This document shows, piece after piece, positions 36,771 through 46,560 of a stretch of DNA of 64,000 nucleotides (position 1 is the first letter of the stretch; each line of letters opens with the position of its first letter). The notes under the pieces are model-generated. The model saw nothing but the letters and a program-made list of their open reading frames with translations, did not search any database and was not told the DNA's origin. Where the stretch lies: NCBI RefSeq assembly GCF_000259075.1, contig NZ_AJKI01000002.1, positions 62,001-126,000 of the forward strand. Direction: 5' to 3'. A program made the translations under genes and the position numbers. Source of the DNA: Marinilabilia salmonicolor JCM 21150. GTDB taxonomy: Bacteria > Bacteroidota > Bacteroidia > Bacteroidales > Marinilabiliaceae.

Positions 36771-37478
36771 TTACACATAAACATTGCCAATCTTAATAAG
36801 TTTGGGGATGTTCAACAATTTAATTTTTCGTCCGTTCAGCTCAATAAGATTATCGGCTTTAAATTCAGATAAGAGCCTGATGACAGACTCAGTGGCCGTT
36901 CCAACCATATTGGCCAGCTCTTCCCGGGTTAGTGAAATTTTAAGGGTATGCTCTTCATCCAGATCAAAGGTATCCATGAGGAGTAAAAGCACTTCAGCCA
37001 GGCGCTCACGAACGGTTTTTTGAGCAATATCGGTGAGGAATTTATTCGATTCCCCCAGTTCCCGACAGGTCAGCCGCATCAGAGCCATGGCAAATTCAGG
37101 ATTTCCTTTGATAAAACTGGTAATGGTATCACCGGGAACATAGCACAAAACAGCATCCTGAATCACTCGTGCGGTAGTGCAGGCCAATTCATCACTTACA
37201 ATGGAGCGAAATCCGATTAAATCCCCACCTTTGGCAAAACGAATGATTTGTTCTTTTCCATCGAAACCGGTTTTATAAATTTTCAATACACCTCCGGCCA
37301 CTATATAGGAGCCATTAATCCTGCTGCCCTCATCATATATAATAGATCCTCGCTTGTGACTCGTACAAACAAGACTCTGACTGAGTGATTCTATTTCGGC
37401 ATCTGTGAGGCCATTAAATATACCAAAGGATTTCAGATCAATTTCTTCAACGTTAACTTGTTCCTGGGATCTTTTCAT
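36771..37478 (-). CDS. Crp/Fnr-family transcriptional regulator
   Basis: An N-terminal cyclic-nucleotide-binding-type beta roll (about residues 15-125: FNGLTDAEIESLSQSL, GSIIYDEGSRINGSYIVAGG) is followed by a C-terminal winged helix: LTREELANMVGTATESVIRLLSEFK. No N-terminal cysteine cluster is visible, so it is not a canonical Fe-S FNR. ATG at 37478 (KRSQEQVNVEE) is preferred over the longest frame (37607) and gives 235 residues. It is divergent from the OsmC gene, with promoters in the shared gap; it may regulate that gene. Confidence 0.88.
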   Translation of the reverse strand: MKRSQEQVNVEEIDLKSFGIFNGLTDAEIESLSQSLVCTSHKRGSIIYDEGSRINGSYIVAGGVLKIYKTGFDGKEQIIRFAKGGDLIGFRSIVSDELACTTARVIQDAVLCYVPGDTITSFIKGNPEFAMALMRLTCRELGESNKFLTDIAQKTVRERLAEVLLLLMDTFDLDEEHTLKISLTREELANMVGTATESVIRLLSEFKADNLIELNGRKIKLLNIPKLIKIGNVYV

Positions 37479-37714
37479 TTCTCGTGGATTTTTTTGTGTA
37501 ACCAATTTGGTGGTGCTGTTTATAAGGGATATTATATCAATTCTAACCTCCGATAACTCCGAAACATAAAACACTTCATACCTGAAGCAAACAATAACAA
37601 CAAGCAATCCGTCTGCATCTCAACAGGACATAAACACGTTCACCACAACCAATTAGCCCATTTCCCAAAAGAACACATCCCGTTGTCAACAGTGACATCT
37701 GTCATTACCCAATA

Positions 37715-37741
37715 CAAATATAAAAAGAAAGATTATATTTG
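37715..37741. promoter_or_regulatory. Face-to-face divergent -7 elements for crp-like and osmC-like genes
   Basis: CAAATATA (37715-37722; TATATTTG on the minus strand) and TATATTTG (37734-37741) are exact inverted copies separated by 11 bp. Each matches TAnnTTTG. The two promoters therefore overlap closely, and a protein bound at the centre would affect both. No -33 elements were confirmed. Confidence 0.5.
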
Positions 37742-37745
37742 CACT

Positions 37746-37816
37746 AAAATCGTAAAATGTAGATATGTTTATACGTAAACATAAAAACATTTCCTTTGTT
37801 TTACTGATACGATTTT
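37746..37816 (+). promoter_or_regulatory. Nested inverted repeats in osmC 5' region
   Basis: AAAATCGTA (37746-37754) pairs with TACGATTTT (37808-37816). Inside, TATGTTTA (37764-37771) and TAAACATA (37776-37783) flank TACG. They start just after the candidate osmC promoter, so they would be in the 5' leader of its mRNA, or serve as DNA operators. A role is inferred from symmetry only. Apart from these elements the 400-bp crp-osmC gap holds nothing I recognise. Confidence 0.45.
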
Positions 37817-37879
37817 CTTGAAATTGGTCAACTTTATCACTAATATAAACAATCCATTGAAAACTTAAAAACAGATAAT

Positions 37880-38296
37880 ATGAAGACATCATTAGACCTG
37901 AACTGGACCGGAAATATGTCGTTCGAAACAGAAATGAACGGCCACAAGGTTGTATTGGATGCTGACCCTTCTGTAGGAGGCGAAAATAAAGGAATTCGTC
38001 CTAAACCGCTAATGTTGCTCGCCCTCGCCGGGTGTACGGGAATGGATGTTGTTTCGATTCTGAAAAAAATGCGTGTACAATTGGAGGATTTTAATGTAAC
38101 AGTAGAATCCAACATGACTGAAGAACATCCGAAGCATTACGACAAAATGCATGTAATCTATACATTCAAAGGGAAAGATCTCCCCAAAGACAAAATTGAA
38201 AAAGCGGTAAGTTTATCAGAAGAGAAATACTGCGGTGTATCGGAAGTTTACAAAAAGGCAATGGAATTAACCACTGAGATACGAATTGAAGATTAA
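37880..38296 (+). CDS. OsmC/Ohr-family peroxidase-like protein
   Basis: 138 residues with the two family cysteines: Cys52 in LALAGCTGMD and Cys118 in EEKYCGVSE. In characterised OsmC/Ohr proteins these reduce organic hydroperoxides. The subgroup with CTGMDVVSIL is the YhfA/OsmC-like group whose substrates are less clear. Cytoplasmic and monocistronic, with a strong terminator after it. Divergent from a Crp/Fnr regulator. Confidence 0.9.
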   Translation: MKTSLDLNWTGNMSFETEMNGHKVVLDADPSVGGENKGIRPKPLMLLALAGCTGMDVVSILKKMRVQLEDFNVTVESNMTEEHPKHYDKMHVIYTFKGKDLPKDKIEKAVSLSEEKYCGVSEVYKKAMELTTEIRIED

Positions 38297-38315
38297 CAAT
38301 CAGAGTGAAGAAAAC

Positions 38316-38351
38316 AAAACCGGTGTGAGGCCTGCTCACACCGGTTTTTTA
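38316..38351. terminator. Bidirectional terminator between osmC-like and clpX
   Basis: AAAACCGGTGTGAG pairs with CTCACACCGGTTTT around a GCCTG loop, a 14-bp perfect stem with a T-run on the plus side and an A-run before it. Confidence 0.9.
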
Positions 38352-38376
38352 TTTTCCATGTTAAACAACATTCCGC

Positions 38377-39591
38377 TCAACTGGCTTTCAGTCGTCCCAT
38401 ATTCACCCGTTCAATGCGTTCCATGGCAAAGTCGAGTTTAATGGTAAGTTTTTTAGTCTTTTTGGATGGTGTATGAAACATATGATCGATCATAATGGTT
38501 TCGCAAATAGATCTCAATCCACGTGCCCCGAGTTTAAACTCAACAGCTTTGTCCACAATATAATCCAACACATCCTCTTCGAACTCCAGCTCAATTCCGT
38601 CAATCTCAAAAAGTTTTTTGTACTGTTTGATGATAGAATTTTTAGGATCAACCAAAATTCTGCGCAAAGTTCCTCTGTCCAATGGATTGAGGTAAGTCAA
38701 CACCGGAAGACGTCCAATTATCTCAGGAATCAATCCAAATGATTTCAAGTCCTGGGGAGCAATGTATTGCAGCAGGTTGCTTTCATCAATATTCTCCTTG
38801 TCACGACTGGCTGAGTAACCAACCACTTTAGTATTCAGTCGCTGGGCAATTTTCCGGTCAATCCCGTCAAATGCTCCACCACAAATAAAGAGGATATTCT
38901 TGGTATCCACAGGAATCATTTTCTGGTCGGGATGCTTGCGCCCCCCCTGAGGTGGTACATTGACAACCGATCCTTCCAGCAACTTCAGCAAACCCTGCTG
39001 AACACCCTCGCCCGACACATCGCGGGTTATGGAGGGGTTGTCACTTTTGCGGGCAATTTTGTCTATCTCATCAATGAAAACGATTCCCTTTTCAGCGGCC
39101 TGAGTATTGTAATCGGCAGCCTGAAGCAAACGGCTGAGAATGCTCTCAATATCCTCTCCCACATATCCGGCCTCAGTAAGAACTGTAGCATCTACAATGG
39201 TAAAAGGAACATGCAACATCCGGGCAATGGTCCGGGCCAACAAAGTCTTTCCGGTACCGGTTTCACCTACAAGGATAATATTGGATTTCTCAATCTCTAC
39301 CTCGTCACCATCGTCCTTTTGCAACAATCGTTTATAGTGATTGTAAACAGCAACGGACAGGTACTTCTTTGCTTCGTCCTGACCAATCACGTATTGATTC
39401 AGAAAAGAATTAATTTCAGCCGGCTTTAACAACTTAAGTTCTCCCACATCGAAAGAACTCTTCTTTTTCATTTCCTCTTCCAAGATAGAATGCGCCTGTT
39501 CTATACAACTGTCGCAGATATGTCCGGAAATTCCGGCTACCAGCAAATTTGTATCTTTCCTGCTTCTCCCGCAAAATGAACACTTATCCAT
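38377..39591 (-). CDS. clpX: ATP-dependent Clp protease ATP-binding subunit ClpX
   Basis: AAA+ unfoldase that feeds substrates to ClpP. The N-terminal C4 zinc-binding domain has CSFCGRSR and CDSCIEQAH. Then come Walker [15 protein letters not shown], Walker [13 protein letters not shown] and the substrate pore loop GYVGED. RKH-type [15 protein letters not shown] follows, with the sensor region [12 protein letters not shown] at 39591 (DKCSFCG) is chosen over the longest frame (39645) and gives 404 residues. Third in the conserved order tig-clpP-clpX. Confidence 0.97.
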   Translation of the reverse strand: MDKCSFCGRSRKDTNLLVAGISGHICDSCIEQAHSILEEEMKKKSSFDVGELKLLKPAEINSFLNQYVIGQDEAKKYLSVAVYNHYKRLLQKDDGDEVEIEKSNIILVGETGTGKTLLARTIARMLHVPFTIVDATVLTEAGYVGEDIESILSRLLQAADYNTQAAEKGIVFIDEIDKIARKSDNPSITRDVSGEGVQQGLLKLLEGSVVNVPPQGGRKHPDQKMIPVDTKNILFICGGAFDGIDRKIAQRLNTKVVGYSASRDKENIDESNLLQYIAPQDLKSFGLIPEIIGRLPVLTYLNPLDRGTLRRILVDPKNSIIKQYKKLFEIDGIELEFEEDVLDYIVDKAVEFKLGARGLRSICETIMIDHMFHTPSKKTKKLTIKLDFAMERIERVNMGRLKAS

Positions 39592-39719
39592 AAAACTATT
39601 TCCTCTACTTCCTTTATTACACAGCCCCTGAAAAAACAGGTTCAACCTGAATTATCCACAAAAAATCAAATGCAACATTCAAAAATTCATGGACGATTCA
39701 AGCTTAAGCCATTTAAAAA

Positions 39720-40403
39720 TTACTTTTTGTCTTTGGTACGTTTCAGAACTTCATCAATCATCCCGTACTTCTGAGCCTCTTCAGCAGTCATCCAGTAGTC
39801 ACGGTCTGAGTCTTTCTCAACCTTCTTCACTGTATTTCCTGAATGCTCGGCAATAATCTCATACAACTCTTTCTTCAGCTTTAAAATCTCACGGGCGGTA
39901 ATCTCAATGTCAGAAGCTTGTCCCTGAGCTCCTCCCATGGGCTGATGAATCATTATGCGCGAATGAGTTAACGCAGAACGTTTCCCTTTGGCACCGGCTG
40001 TCAGAAGCACAGCACCCATACTTGCAGCCATTCCAGTACAAATGGTTTGTACATCCGAAGAGATAAACTGCATGGTATCGTAAATCCCCAGTCCTGAATG
40101 CACCGAACCTCCGGGAGTATTAAAATAAATACTGATGTCTTTGGTGGAATCCACTGAATCGAGATACAGCAGCTGAGCCTGAATAATATTGGCTACATAA
40201 TCGTCAATGGGTACACCCAGAAAGATTATCCGGTCCATCATCAAGCGTGAAAACACATCCATACTGGCCACATTTAACTGGCGCTCCTCAATAATGGTAG
40301 GTGAGATGTAGCTACTGGTAATTGCCGTGTATTTATCCAACACCAAACTATTAATACCCATATGTTTGGTAGCATATTTCTGAAAATCTTTTGGATCAAT
40401 CAT
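39720..40403 (-). CDS. clpP: ATP-dependent Clp protease proteolytic subunit
   Basis: Serine peptidase forming the barrel partner of ClpX. Catalytic Ser128 lies in [11 protein letters not shown], His153 in [10 protein letters not shown] and Asp202 in [13 protein letters not shown]. The 227 residues include an N-terminal segment of about 28 residues before the usual mature start ([15 protein letters not shown]), consistent with a processed propeptide. It sits between tig and clpX on the minus strand. Confidence 0.97.
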   Translation of the reverse strand: MIDPKDFQKYATKHMGINSLVLDKYTAITSSYISPTIIEERQLNVASMDVFSRLMMDRIIFLGVPIDDYVANIIQAQLLYLDSVDSTKDISIYFNTPGGSVHSGLGIYDTMQFISSDVQTICTGMAASMGAVLLTAGAKGKRSALTHSRIMIHQPMGGAQGQASDIEITAREILKLKKELYEIIAEHSGNTVKKVEKDSDRDYWMTAEEAQKYGMIDEVLKRTKDKK

Positions 40404-40649
40404 ATTTTCTGTTTTGAGTTTAACAACTTGCTAAATTAGAAATAATTTGGTTCACTCAAACAAACCTTACGGGGATTGTTCCGAAATATTTTGAGACATC
40501 GTAAATACCTCATCTGTCCCCCCGAAAAAATTTTAACCTGAAAACATAACCATCGAAAAAACTAAAAGTTTCCGGCGACAGAAATATTTCCAGGTTAAAA
40601 CAATCAGCTCTCAGCCATACTCAGGTGAGTAACGGAGAGTCTGTTATTA

Positions 40650-42026
40650 CTATTTCTTTTGACTTTTTTCAAACAGTTTGTTGAATTCGTCTCTTGAAAC
40701 TTCTTTCTCTTCCACCTTAACGGCTTCTTTCACAAAGTCCATCACTTTATCGTTGATGGCACCTTCGGCCATGCTTCGTTGCTGATCTTCATTTTTCAGC
40801 ATATCCATGGCATAGCTTTCGATGTGCTCATCGGGAACATTGTTAAGGCCGTATTGCATAAACTGCAGCTTAGCAGATTTCTTGGCAAAATCAATTACGT
40901 CCTGTTGCTCAACCTTCAACTCATTCTCTTTAATTAGCTGATTACGAACAATCTGCCACTTAAGATCCTCGAGGAAACGAGGCATTTCCTGATCGATTTG
41001 CTCATCAGTAAAATCCTGCTCTTCTTTATTCTGATTTGTTGCCTTAATCCAACGCTTCAGGAAGTCTTCAGGAAGCTTCATATCCACTTTACCCATCAAC
41101 TTTTCTTTGGCATCGAGCGTAAATTTATACTCAGATTCCATTTTCAGCGTATTCTCCAGATCTTCTTTCACCTGAGCAGTAAACGCCTCTTCATTGGTTA
41201 CTTTTCCGGGACCAAAAATCTTATCAAAAAGCTCCTGGTTCAACTCAGGATCAACATATTCGGTAATTTCCTTAACCGTAAACCTGAATTTTCCGGCAAG
41301 CTCTGCAGCTTCTTCTTTGGAAATTTTAAGCAAATAAGAAATTTCTGTATCGTTGGGGAACGCCTTCTTTGGTTCGAAAACGATCTCATCACCCACTTTG
41401 GCACCAACAATCTTCTTTTTCTCTTTCTCTGTTTTTATAATAGCCGTGGACATCACAGCATCTTCAGCCTTGATACCATCTTCCATGGGTTCTCCCTTCT
41501 GATCGAGCTGCACAAAGTCTCCCTTCAGCATACTTTTCTCGCCGGCTTCTTCACGTGGCTCTGTAGTACCAAAGCGACTGGTCACATTTTTCTTCTGACC
41601 ATCCAGCATATCATCAGTCACCTCAATATTGTAGAAAGGCAGTTTTTCTCGCTTGGTAAGTTTCACCTCCACCTCGGGAGTCAAGCCAAGGTCGAATGAA
41701 AACTTAAACTGCTCATCATTATCAAAGTCGATGGTTTGTTGCTTCTCTGAAGGCAACGGTTCACCAAGAATGTCAAGTTTATTCTCTGTAATATAAGAGG
41801 AAAGATTTTCAGAAACCAGTTTATTGATTTCATCAACCAAAACGGCCTTACCATACATCTTTTTCACCAGACTGGCAGGAACCTTTCCGGGACGAAATCC
41901 GGGCATATTCACTTTCTTTCTGTAATCTTTCAGGACATTTTCTACCCGTGGTTCATAATCGTCCTTCTCAAGGGTGATATGCACAACGGCATTCAAATCA
42001 TCAATTTGTTCTTTCTCAATGTTCAT
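40650..42026 (-). CDS. tig: Trigger factor (ribosome-associated chaperone)
   Basis: The N-terminal ribosome-binding domain contains the signature near residues 43-50 (MPGFRPGKVPASLVKKMYG). A reduced PPIase-like domain (about 150-230) and the C-terminal helical chaperone arms follow. The sequence is rich in Lys/Glu, typical of Bacteroidetes trigger factors. The 458 residues are normal. A long antisense open frame across this gene (40998-41699) is a by-product of its codon composition. First gene of tig-clpP-clpX. Confidence 0.94.
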   Translation of the reverse strand: MNIEKEQIDDLNAVVHITLEKDDYEPRVENVLKDYRKKVNMPGFRPGKVPASLVKKMYGKAVLVDEINKLVSENLSSYITENKLDILGEPLPSEKQQTIDFDNDEQFKFSFDLGLTPEVEVKLTKREKLPFYNIEVTDDMLDGQKKNVTSRFGTTEPREEAGEKSMLKGDFVQLDQKGEPMEDGIKAEDAVMSTAIIKTEKEKKKIVGAKVGDEIVFEPKKAFPNDTEISYLLKISKEEAAELAGKFRFTVKEITEYVDPELNQELFDKIFGPGKVTNEEAFTAQVKEDLENTLKMESEYKFTLDAKEKLMGKVDMKLPEDFLKRWIKATNQNKEEQDFTDEQIDQEMPRFLEDLKWQIVRNQLIKENELKVEQQDVIDFAKKSAKLQFMQYGLNNVPDEHIESYAMDMLKNEDQQRSMAEGAINDKVMDFVKEAVKVEEKEVSRDEFNKLFEKSQKK

Positions 42027-42274
42027 GTGAAAACAATTTTCAATTTTTAGCCAACATTAAACCAACCACCGTTATCAAAAAGAAAACCTACAGTTGATCG
42101 GTTTCGAAAAACTACTAATAAGGCCGTAATGTCAAAAAAACGGGAACACAAAAGCTCTCGGGTCAGACAAAAACGAGTGCAAAGATAATGAAGCATTTAC
42201 AAGTTGCCAAACCAGAAAACTCCGACCGGACAATTTTTCATTATTTTAACCTGTTTTTCGGGAAACCATACCAT

Positions 42275-42317
42275 TAAAAAAACCGCCTTTTGCGACCAAC
42301 GGTCACCCAAGGCGGTT
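42275..42317 (-). terminator. Terminator of tRNA-Leu
   Basis: On the minus strand AACCGCCTT (42309-42317) pairs with AAGGCGGTT (42281-42289). An internal GACC/GGTC stem and a T-run (A-run 42275-42280 on the plus strand) follow. It begins 16 bp after the tRNA 3' end. The rest of the 306-bp gap up to tig shows nothing further. Confidence 0.85.
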
Positions 42318-42332
42318 ATATTTCCTTACTTG

Positions 42333-42414
42333 TGCGGACGGAGGGACTCGAACCCACACGCCTCTCGGCACTAGATCCTAAATCTAGCGCGGCTACCAAT
42401 TACGCCACGTCCGC
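42333..42414 (-). tRNA. tRNA-Leu (anticodon UAG)
   Basis: Reading the minus strand: acceptor GCGGACG/CGTCCGC with discriminator A, D-arm containing GGTAG, and anticodon stem CTAGA/TCTAG with loop TTTAGGA, so the anticodon is TAG (plus-strand 42378-42380). A class II variable arm has GCC-GAGA-GGC, and the T-loop is TTCGAGT. The T-stem has one T-T mismatch (GTGGG/CCCTC). CCA is not encoded. 82 nt. Confidence 0.95.
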
Positions 42415-42457
42415 CTGATTTTGCGGTTGCAAAGTACGGTTATTTTATTTCAATTTC

Positions 42458-42480
42458 CAAGAAAAAAATCATTTTTCTTG
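42458..42480 (-). terminator. AT-rich hairpin after lptB
   Basis: CAAGAAAAA and TTTTTCTTG (9 bp) lie 10 bp past the lptB stop on the minus strand, between lptB and the tRNA gene. The stem is AT-rich, so efficiency is doubtful. Confidence 0.4.
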
Positions 42481-42489
42481 CAATCCGGA

Positions 42490-43257
42490 TCAGGAGTTCT
42501 TTGCATGATCAAAGTTCCGGCGTTTTAACTCAAAGTCATCGCCAAGATAAACTCTTCTTACATCGGGATCTTCGGCAAGTTCCTCTGCTGAACCAGCTTT
42601 AAGAATATCTCCTTCAAACAGCAAATAGGCACGATCAGTGATTGACAACGTTTCGTGAACATTGTGGTCGGTTATCAGTATTCCGATATTTTTATATTTC
42701 AGACGTGCAACAATTTCCTGAATGTCCCGCACCGCAATGGGGTCGACACCGGCAAAGGGCTCATCCAGTAAAATAAAACTGGGATTGATGGCAAGGGCCC
42801 TTGCGATTTCAGTTCTTCTCCGTTCACCTCCGGACAACTGGATTCCCAGGCTTTTTCGAATGTGTCCAAGTCCAAACTCACTGATTAGCTCTTCCAGACG
42901 TTGCTTCTGATACTCTTTGGAGTAACTGGTCATTTCCAGAACTGCCCTGATATTATCTTCCACGCTAAGCTTTCGAAAAACACTGGCTTCCTGGGCCAGG
43001 TAGCCAATACCCTTCTGGGCACGGCGATAAACAGGTTCATTGGTAATTTCCTCCTGGTCCAGAAAAATCTTACCATCGTTAGGGGTAATCAACCCCACGA
43101 TCATATAGAAGGTAGTTGTTTTACCGGCTCCATTAGGCCCCAGCAAACCCACGATTTCTCCCTGATTCACCTCTACCGACACCCCTTTAACCACTGTTCG
43201 GTTGCGATACCTCTTAACGAGCGTATCCGTATGTAATTTCATCTTGTGCTCTTCCAT
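42490..43257 (-). CDS. lptB: Lipopolysaccharide export ABC transporter ATP-binding protein
   Basis: ATPase of the LptBFG complex that extracts LPS from the inner membrane. Walker A is [15 protein letters not shown] (residues about 38-50), the Q-loop region [15 protein letters not shown], the signature [15 protein letters not shown] and Walker [16 protein letters not shown]. The GVDP and the length of 255 are diagnostic of LptB rather than generic importers. It lies 12 bp downstream of tatC on the minus strand. The start at residue 1 (MEEHKMKLH) may shift to Met6. Confidence 0.93.
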   Translation of the reverse strand: MEEHKMKLHTDTLVKRYRNRTVVKGVSVEVNQGEIVGLLGPNGAGKTTTFYMIVGLITPNDGKIFLDQEEITNEPVYRRAQKGIGYLAQEASVFRKLSVEDNIRAVLEMTSYSKEYQKQRLEELISEFGLGHIRKSLGIQLSGGERRRTEIARALAINPSFILLDEPFAGVDPIAVRDIQEIVARLKYKNIGILITDHNVHETLSITDRAYLLFEGDILKAGSAEELAEDPDVRRVYLGDDFELKRRNFDHAKNS

Positions 43258-43269
43258 AAAATAACTGTT

Positions 43270-44091
43270 TTAACCCTGACGGGCCAGTTCTTTTTGTTTT
43301 TTCTTCTCCACACCCCTTGCAATCATTATGCCTGCTTCATAAAGCAAAATCAATGGCAGACATACCAGTATCTGACTAATCACGTCAGGCGGAGTAATAA
43401 TCGCTGCCAACGCCAAAGTCACGACAATGGAATGTCTCCGATACTTCTTCAATGTATCGGCAGTTACCAACCCAACCTTGCTCATAAAATAGATAAACAT
43501 GGGTAGTTCAAACAAAATACCACTGGCCAGAATAATAGAAGAAACGGTACCAATGTACGACCCCAGATTCACAATATTTTCCACCTTCTCGCTTACCTGA
43601 TAGTTCCCCAAAAAATGAACAGACAAAGGGCTAATCACATAATAAGCAAAAAGAATGCCGATGCTGAAAAGGATAGAGGCAAAGAAAATGGCACCCCTGC
43701 TGTGCTGAACTTCCTCTTTATACAGAGCCGGCTTAATAAACCGCCAGAACTCCCAGAAAATCAACGGAAAAGCAACGATAACTCCTGCAAGAAAGGATAT
43801 CCATAAGTGAGTCGTAAACTGCCCTGTCATATTGATATTCTGCAAAGAAAGTTGCTCCTTATTTATACAAAGCATCGGAAGGTTGAAATCTGCAGCAAGT
43901 CCGCAAAGCAATTGGTTGGTGAAAAAATCTGGATTTCCGGGCCCCAGCAAAATAACATCGAAAACAATATTCTTGAAAACAAACGCCAGAATCGCAAAAA
44001 CAAAGATGTATAAAAAAGATCGCACCAAATGCCATCTGAGCTCTTCAAGATGCTCCAAAAAGGACATTTCTTCCCGGTCAGTTTTTCCCAT
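43270..44091 (-). CDS. tatC: Sec-independent protein translocase TatC
   Basis: Six-helix membrane receptor for twin-arginine signal peptides. The conserved N-terminal EEMSFLEHLEELRWHL precedes helix 1, and ISFLAGVIVAFPLIFWEFWRF holds the conserved glutamate region. The helices near 200-240 (SKVGLVTADTLKKYRR) match TatC. It has a longer periplasmic loop than E. coli TatC, as usual in Bacteroidetes, and 273 residues. Divergent from recQ across a 288-bp gap. A TatA partner is not in the window. Confidence 0.93.
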   Translation of the reverse strand: MGKTDREEMSFLEHLEELRWHLVRSFLYIFVFAILAFVFKNIVFDVILLGPGNPDFFTNQLLCGLAADFNLPMLCINKEQLSLQNINMTGQFTTHLWISFLAGVIVAFPLIFWEFWRFIKPALYKEEVQHSRGAIFFASILFSIGILFAYYVISPLSVHFLGNYQVSEKVENIVNLGSYIGTVSSIILASGILFELPMFIYFMSKVGLVTADTLKKYRRHSIVVTLALAAIITPPDVISQILVCLPLILLYEAGIMIARGVEKKKQKELARQG

Positions 44092-44288
44092 TTTTATCTG
44101 TTCTCTGATCAGTTAAACTTGATTGCGAAGATAAAAACACTTTCTAAATAATTTGTTTTTACTGAGGTTATTTTATACCTTCAATAAGAATTAACTCTGA
44201 AAAGGGCAAAGAGAATATACCTAACCTATAAAAAAGTAAAAAAGACTATAAAAATCAGTTGAACCTATCGAATTTCTAAATAATCCAT

Positions 44289-44296
44289 TAAATTTG
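44289..44296 (+). promoter_or_regulatory. Candidate -7 element upstream of recQ
   Basis: TAAATTTG matches TAnnTTTG 84 bp before the recQ start, inside the 288-bp divergent tatC-recQ gap. No well-spaced -33 element was found, so this is weak. The rest of the gap shows no other feature. Confidence 0.3.
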
Positions 44297-44379
44297 TTTG
44301 CTTTGTGGGTCAAAAAAGGAAAAAGGAGCATTAACAGACTGATTTTGTGTTGAAAAATTATGAATAGTTCGAATTTGTT

Positions 44380-46560
44380 ATGACTAAGCAAGTTGACCTT
44401 AGCAGTTATTTAAAACGCCATTTTGGTTTCGACACATTTAAAGGAAACCAGGAAGCGATCATTCAAAACGTTCTGGACGGGAACGACACTTTTGTGCTGA
44501 TGCCCACAGGGGGTGGTAAATCTTTATGTTACCAGCTTCCGGCACTTATTCTGGACGGAACGGCCATCATCATATCTCCCCTGATTGCCCTGATGAAAAA
44601 TCAGGTGGACGCCATGCGCAATTTCAGCGAAGATGACGGAATAGCTCATTTTCTGAACTCATCATTGACCAAGTCAGCCATCCAGCAAGTTAAAGATGAT
44701 GTTATTTCCGGAAAAACACGTCTATTATATGTTGCTCCGGAATCTCTGACCAAAGAGGACAATATCCAGTTTCTGAAGCAGGTAAAAATATCCTTCTACG
44801 CAGTGGATGAAGCCCACTGTATTTCGGAGTGGGGACATGATTTTCGCCCGGAATACCGCCGCATACGTCCCATCATCAGCGAAATAGGAGATGCACCGGT
44901 AATTGCTCTGACAGCAACTGCAACCCCCAAAGTTCAGCACGACATACAGAAAAACCTGGGTATGTTAAATGCCCACGTTTATAAATCTTCTTTCAACAGA
45001 GCAAATCTGTTCTATGAGGTTAGACCAAAAGTCAATGCCACCCGTGAAATCATTAAAATACTGAAAGAAAATACCGGTAAATCAGCCATTATCTATTGTC
45101 TGAGCCGGAAAAAGGTGGAAGAACTGGCGGAAACACTGGTGGTAAACGGCATAAAGGCCCTCCCTTACCATGCAGGGATGGATGCAGCCACCCGCTCAGG
45201 CAATCAGGATAAATTCCTGATGGAAGAGATTGACGTAATAGTGGCCACCATTGCTTTCGGAATGGGAATTGATAAACCGGATGTACGCATTGTAATTCAC
45301 TACGACATTCCCAAAAGTCTGGAAGGATATTACCAGGAAACGGGGCGTGCCGGTCGTGATGGAGGAGAAGGCCGTTGCATCGCTTTTTACAGCTACAAGG
45401 ACATTCAGAAACTGGAAAAATTTATGCAGGGGAAGCCACTGGCAGAGCAGGAGATTGGAAAACAGTTACTGTTGGAGACCGTTGCATACGCTGAATCATC
45501 TGTATGCCGCCGCAAAATGCTGCTCCACTATTTTGGAGAGACCTATACCGAGGAGAATTGCAGCACCTGCGACAACTGCGTCCATCCCAAGGAACAATTC
45601 GAAGGGAAAGACCACATCGTTAAGCTGTTGAAAGTTGTCAATGAGCTTAAAGAGCGATTTAAAACAGAACACATCATTCAGGTAATGATAGGAAAGGTTA
45701 CCAGCATTATAAAATCCTACCATCACCACGAGCTGGACATCTTCGGATGTGGCGGTGAAGAAGATGAGAAGTTTTGGCATGCGGTTACCCGCCAGGCACT
45801 GGTAGCGGGACTCATTACCAAAGACATTGAAAGCTACGGACTTCTGAAGTTGACCGAGAAAGGGCTTCAGTATATTGAAAAGCCCTACAGCATAATGATT
45901 GCCCGCGACCACGATTACGATGAAATGGAAGAAGAAACGCGGTCAGGCGGAGGAACTGCTGCAGTGGATACCGTTTTATTTTCCATGCTAAAAGATTTGC
46001 GCAAAAAGATTTCGAAGAAGAAGAACCTTCCTCCCTTTGTGATTTTTCAGGATCCCTCACTGGAGGCCATGTCCACTTATTATCCCGTGACCTTGGACGA
46101 GCTCCAGAATATGCCTGGAGTGGGAGCCGGAAAAGCCAGGCGGTTCGGAAAAGATTTTGTGGATCTTATCCAACGACATGTGGATGAAAATGAGATAGAA
46201 CGCCCCATGGACCTTGTTGTCAAAACCGTGGCCAACAAAAGCAAATCAAAAGTCAGCATTATTCAAAACATCGACCGTCAGGTATCCCTGGAAGACATTG
46301 CAAACTCCAGGGGGATTGAACTTATTGAACTTCTTCAGGAAATTGAATCCATTGTATATTCCGGAACCCGTGTAAACATCGATTATTACATCGATCAGGT
46401 GATGGATGAGGAACATCGGGATGACATTTTCTATTATTTCAAGGAAGATGCAGAGACAGATGACATTGGGGCTGCCCTTGATGAGCTGGGTGAGGATGAA
46501 TACTCAGAAGAAGAGGTGCGGATGGTTCGCATCAAATTTATTTCGGAAGTGGGCAATTAA
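44380..46560 (+). CDS. recQ: ATP-dependent DNA helicase RecQ
   Basis: 3'-5' superfamily 2 helicase. Motif I PTGGGKSLCYQLPA, motif II DEAHCISEWGHDFRPEYRR, motif III ALTATATPKVQHDI and motif VI QETGRAGRDGGEG are all present. The RecQ zinc-binding cysteines (SSVCRRKMLLHYFGE ... CSTCDNC) precede a winged-helix RQC domain. An HRDC domain follows (TLDELQNMPGVGAGKARRFG), then an acidic C-terminal extension of about 110 residues. The 726 residues are typical of Bacteroidetes RecQ. Its stop codon is the start of a dispersed repeat. Confidence 0.96.
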   Translation: MTKQVDLSSYLKRHFGFDTFKGNQEAIIQNVLDGNDTFVLMPTGGGKSLCYQLPALILDGTAIIISPLIALMKNQVDAMRNFSEDDGIAHFLNSSLTKSAIQQVKDDVISGKTRLLYVAPESLTKEDNIQFLKQVKISFYAVDEAHCISEWGHDFRPEYRRIRPIISEIGDAPVIALTATATPKVQHDIQKNLGMLNAHVYKSSFNRANLFYEVRPKVNATREIIKILKENTGKSAIIYCLSRKKVEELAETLVVNGIKALPYHAGMDAATRSGNQDKFLMEEIDVIVATIAFGMGIDKPDVRIVIHYDIPKSLEGYYQETGRAGRDGGEGRCIAFYSYKDIQKLEKFMQGKPLAEQEIGKQLLLETVAYAESSVCRRKMLLHYFGETYTEENCSTCDNCVHPKEQFEGKDHIVKLLKVVNELKERFKTEHIIQVMIGKVTSIIKSYHHHELDIFGCGGEEDEKFWHAVTRQALVAGLITKDIESYGLLKLTEKGLQYIEKPYSIMIARDHDYDEMEEETRSGGGTAAVDTVLFSMLKDLRKKISKKKNLPPFVIFQDPSLEAMSTYYPVTLDELQNMPGVGAGKARRFGKDFVDLIQRHVDENEIERPMDLVVKTVANKSKSKVSIIQNIDRQVSLEDIANSRGIELIELLQEIESIVYSGTRVNIDYYIDQVMDEEHRDDIFYYFKEDAETDDIGAALDELGEDEYSEEEVRMVRIKFISEVGN

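Noticed and set aside
40998-41699. 233-codon frame antisense to tig
   Set aside because: It lies fully inside the clearly coding trigger factor gene; its Phe/Leu-rich product mirrors the Lys/Glu codons of the sense strand.
42301-42333. Second tRNA or small RNA next to tRNA-Leu
   Set aside because: The paired sequence is a terminator with an internal hairpin; no cloverleaf can be drawn.
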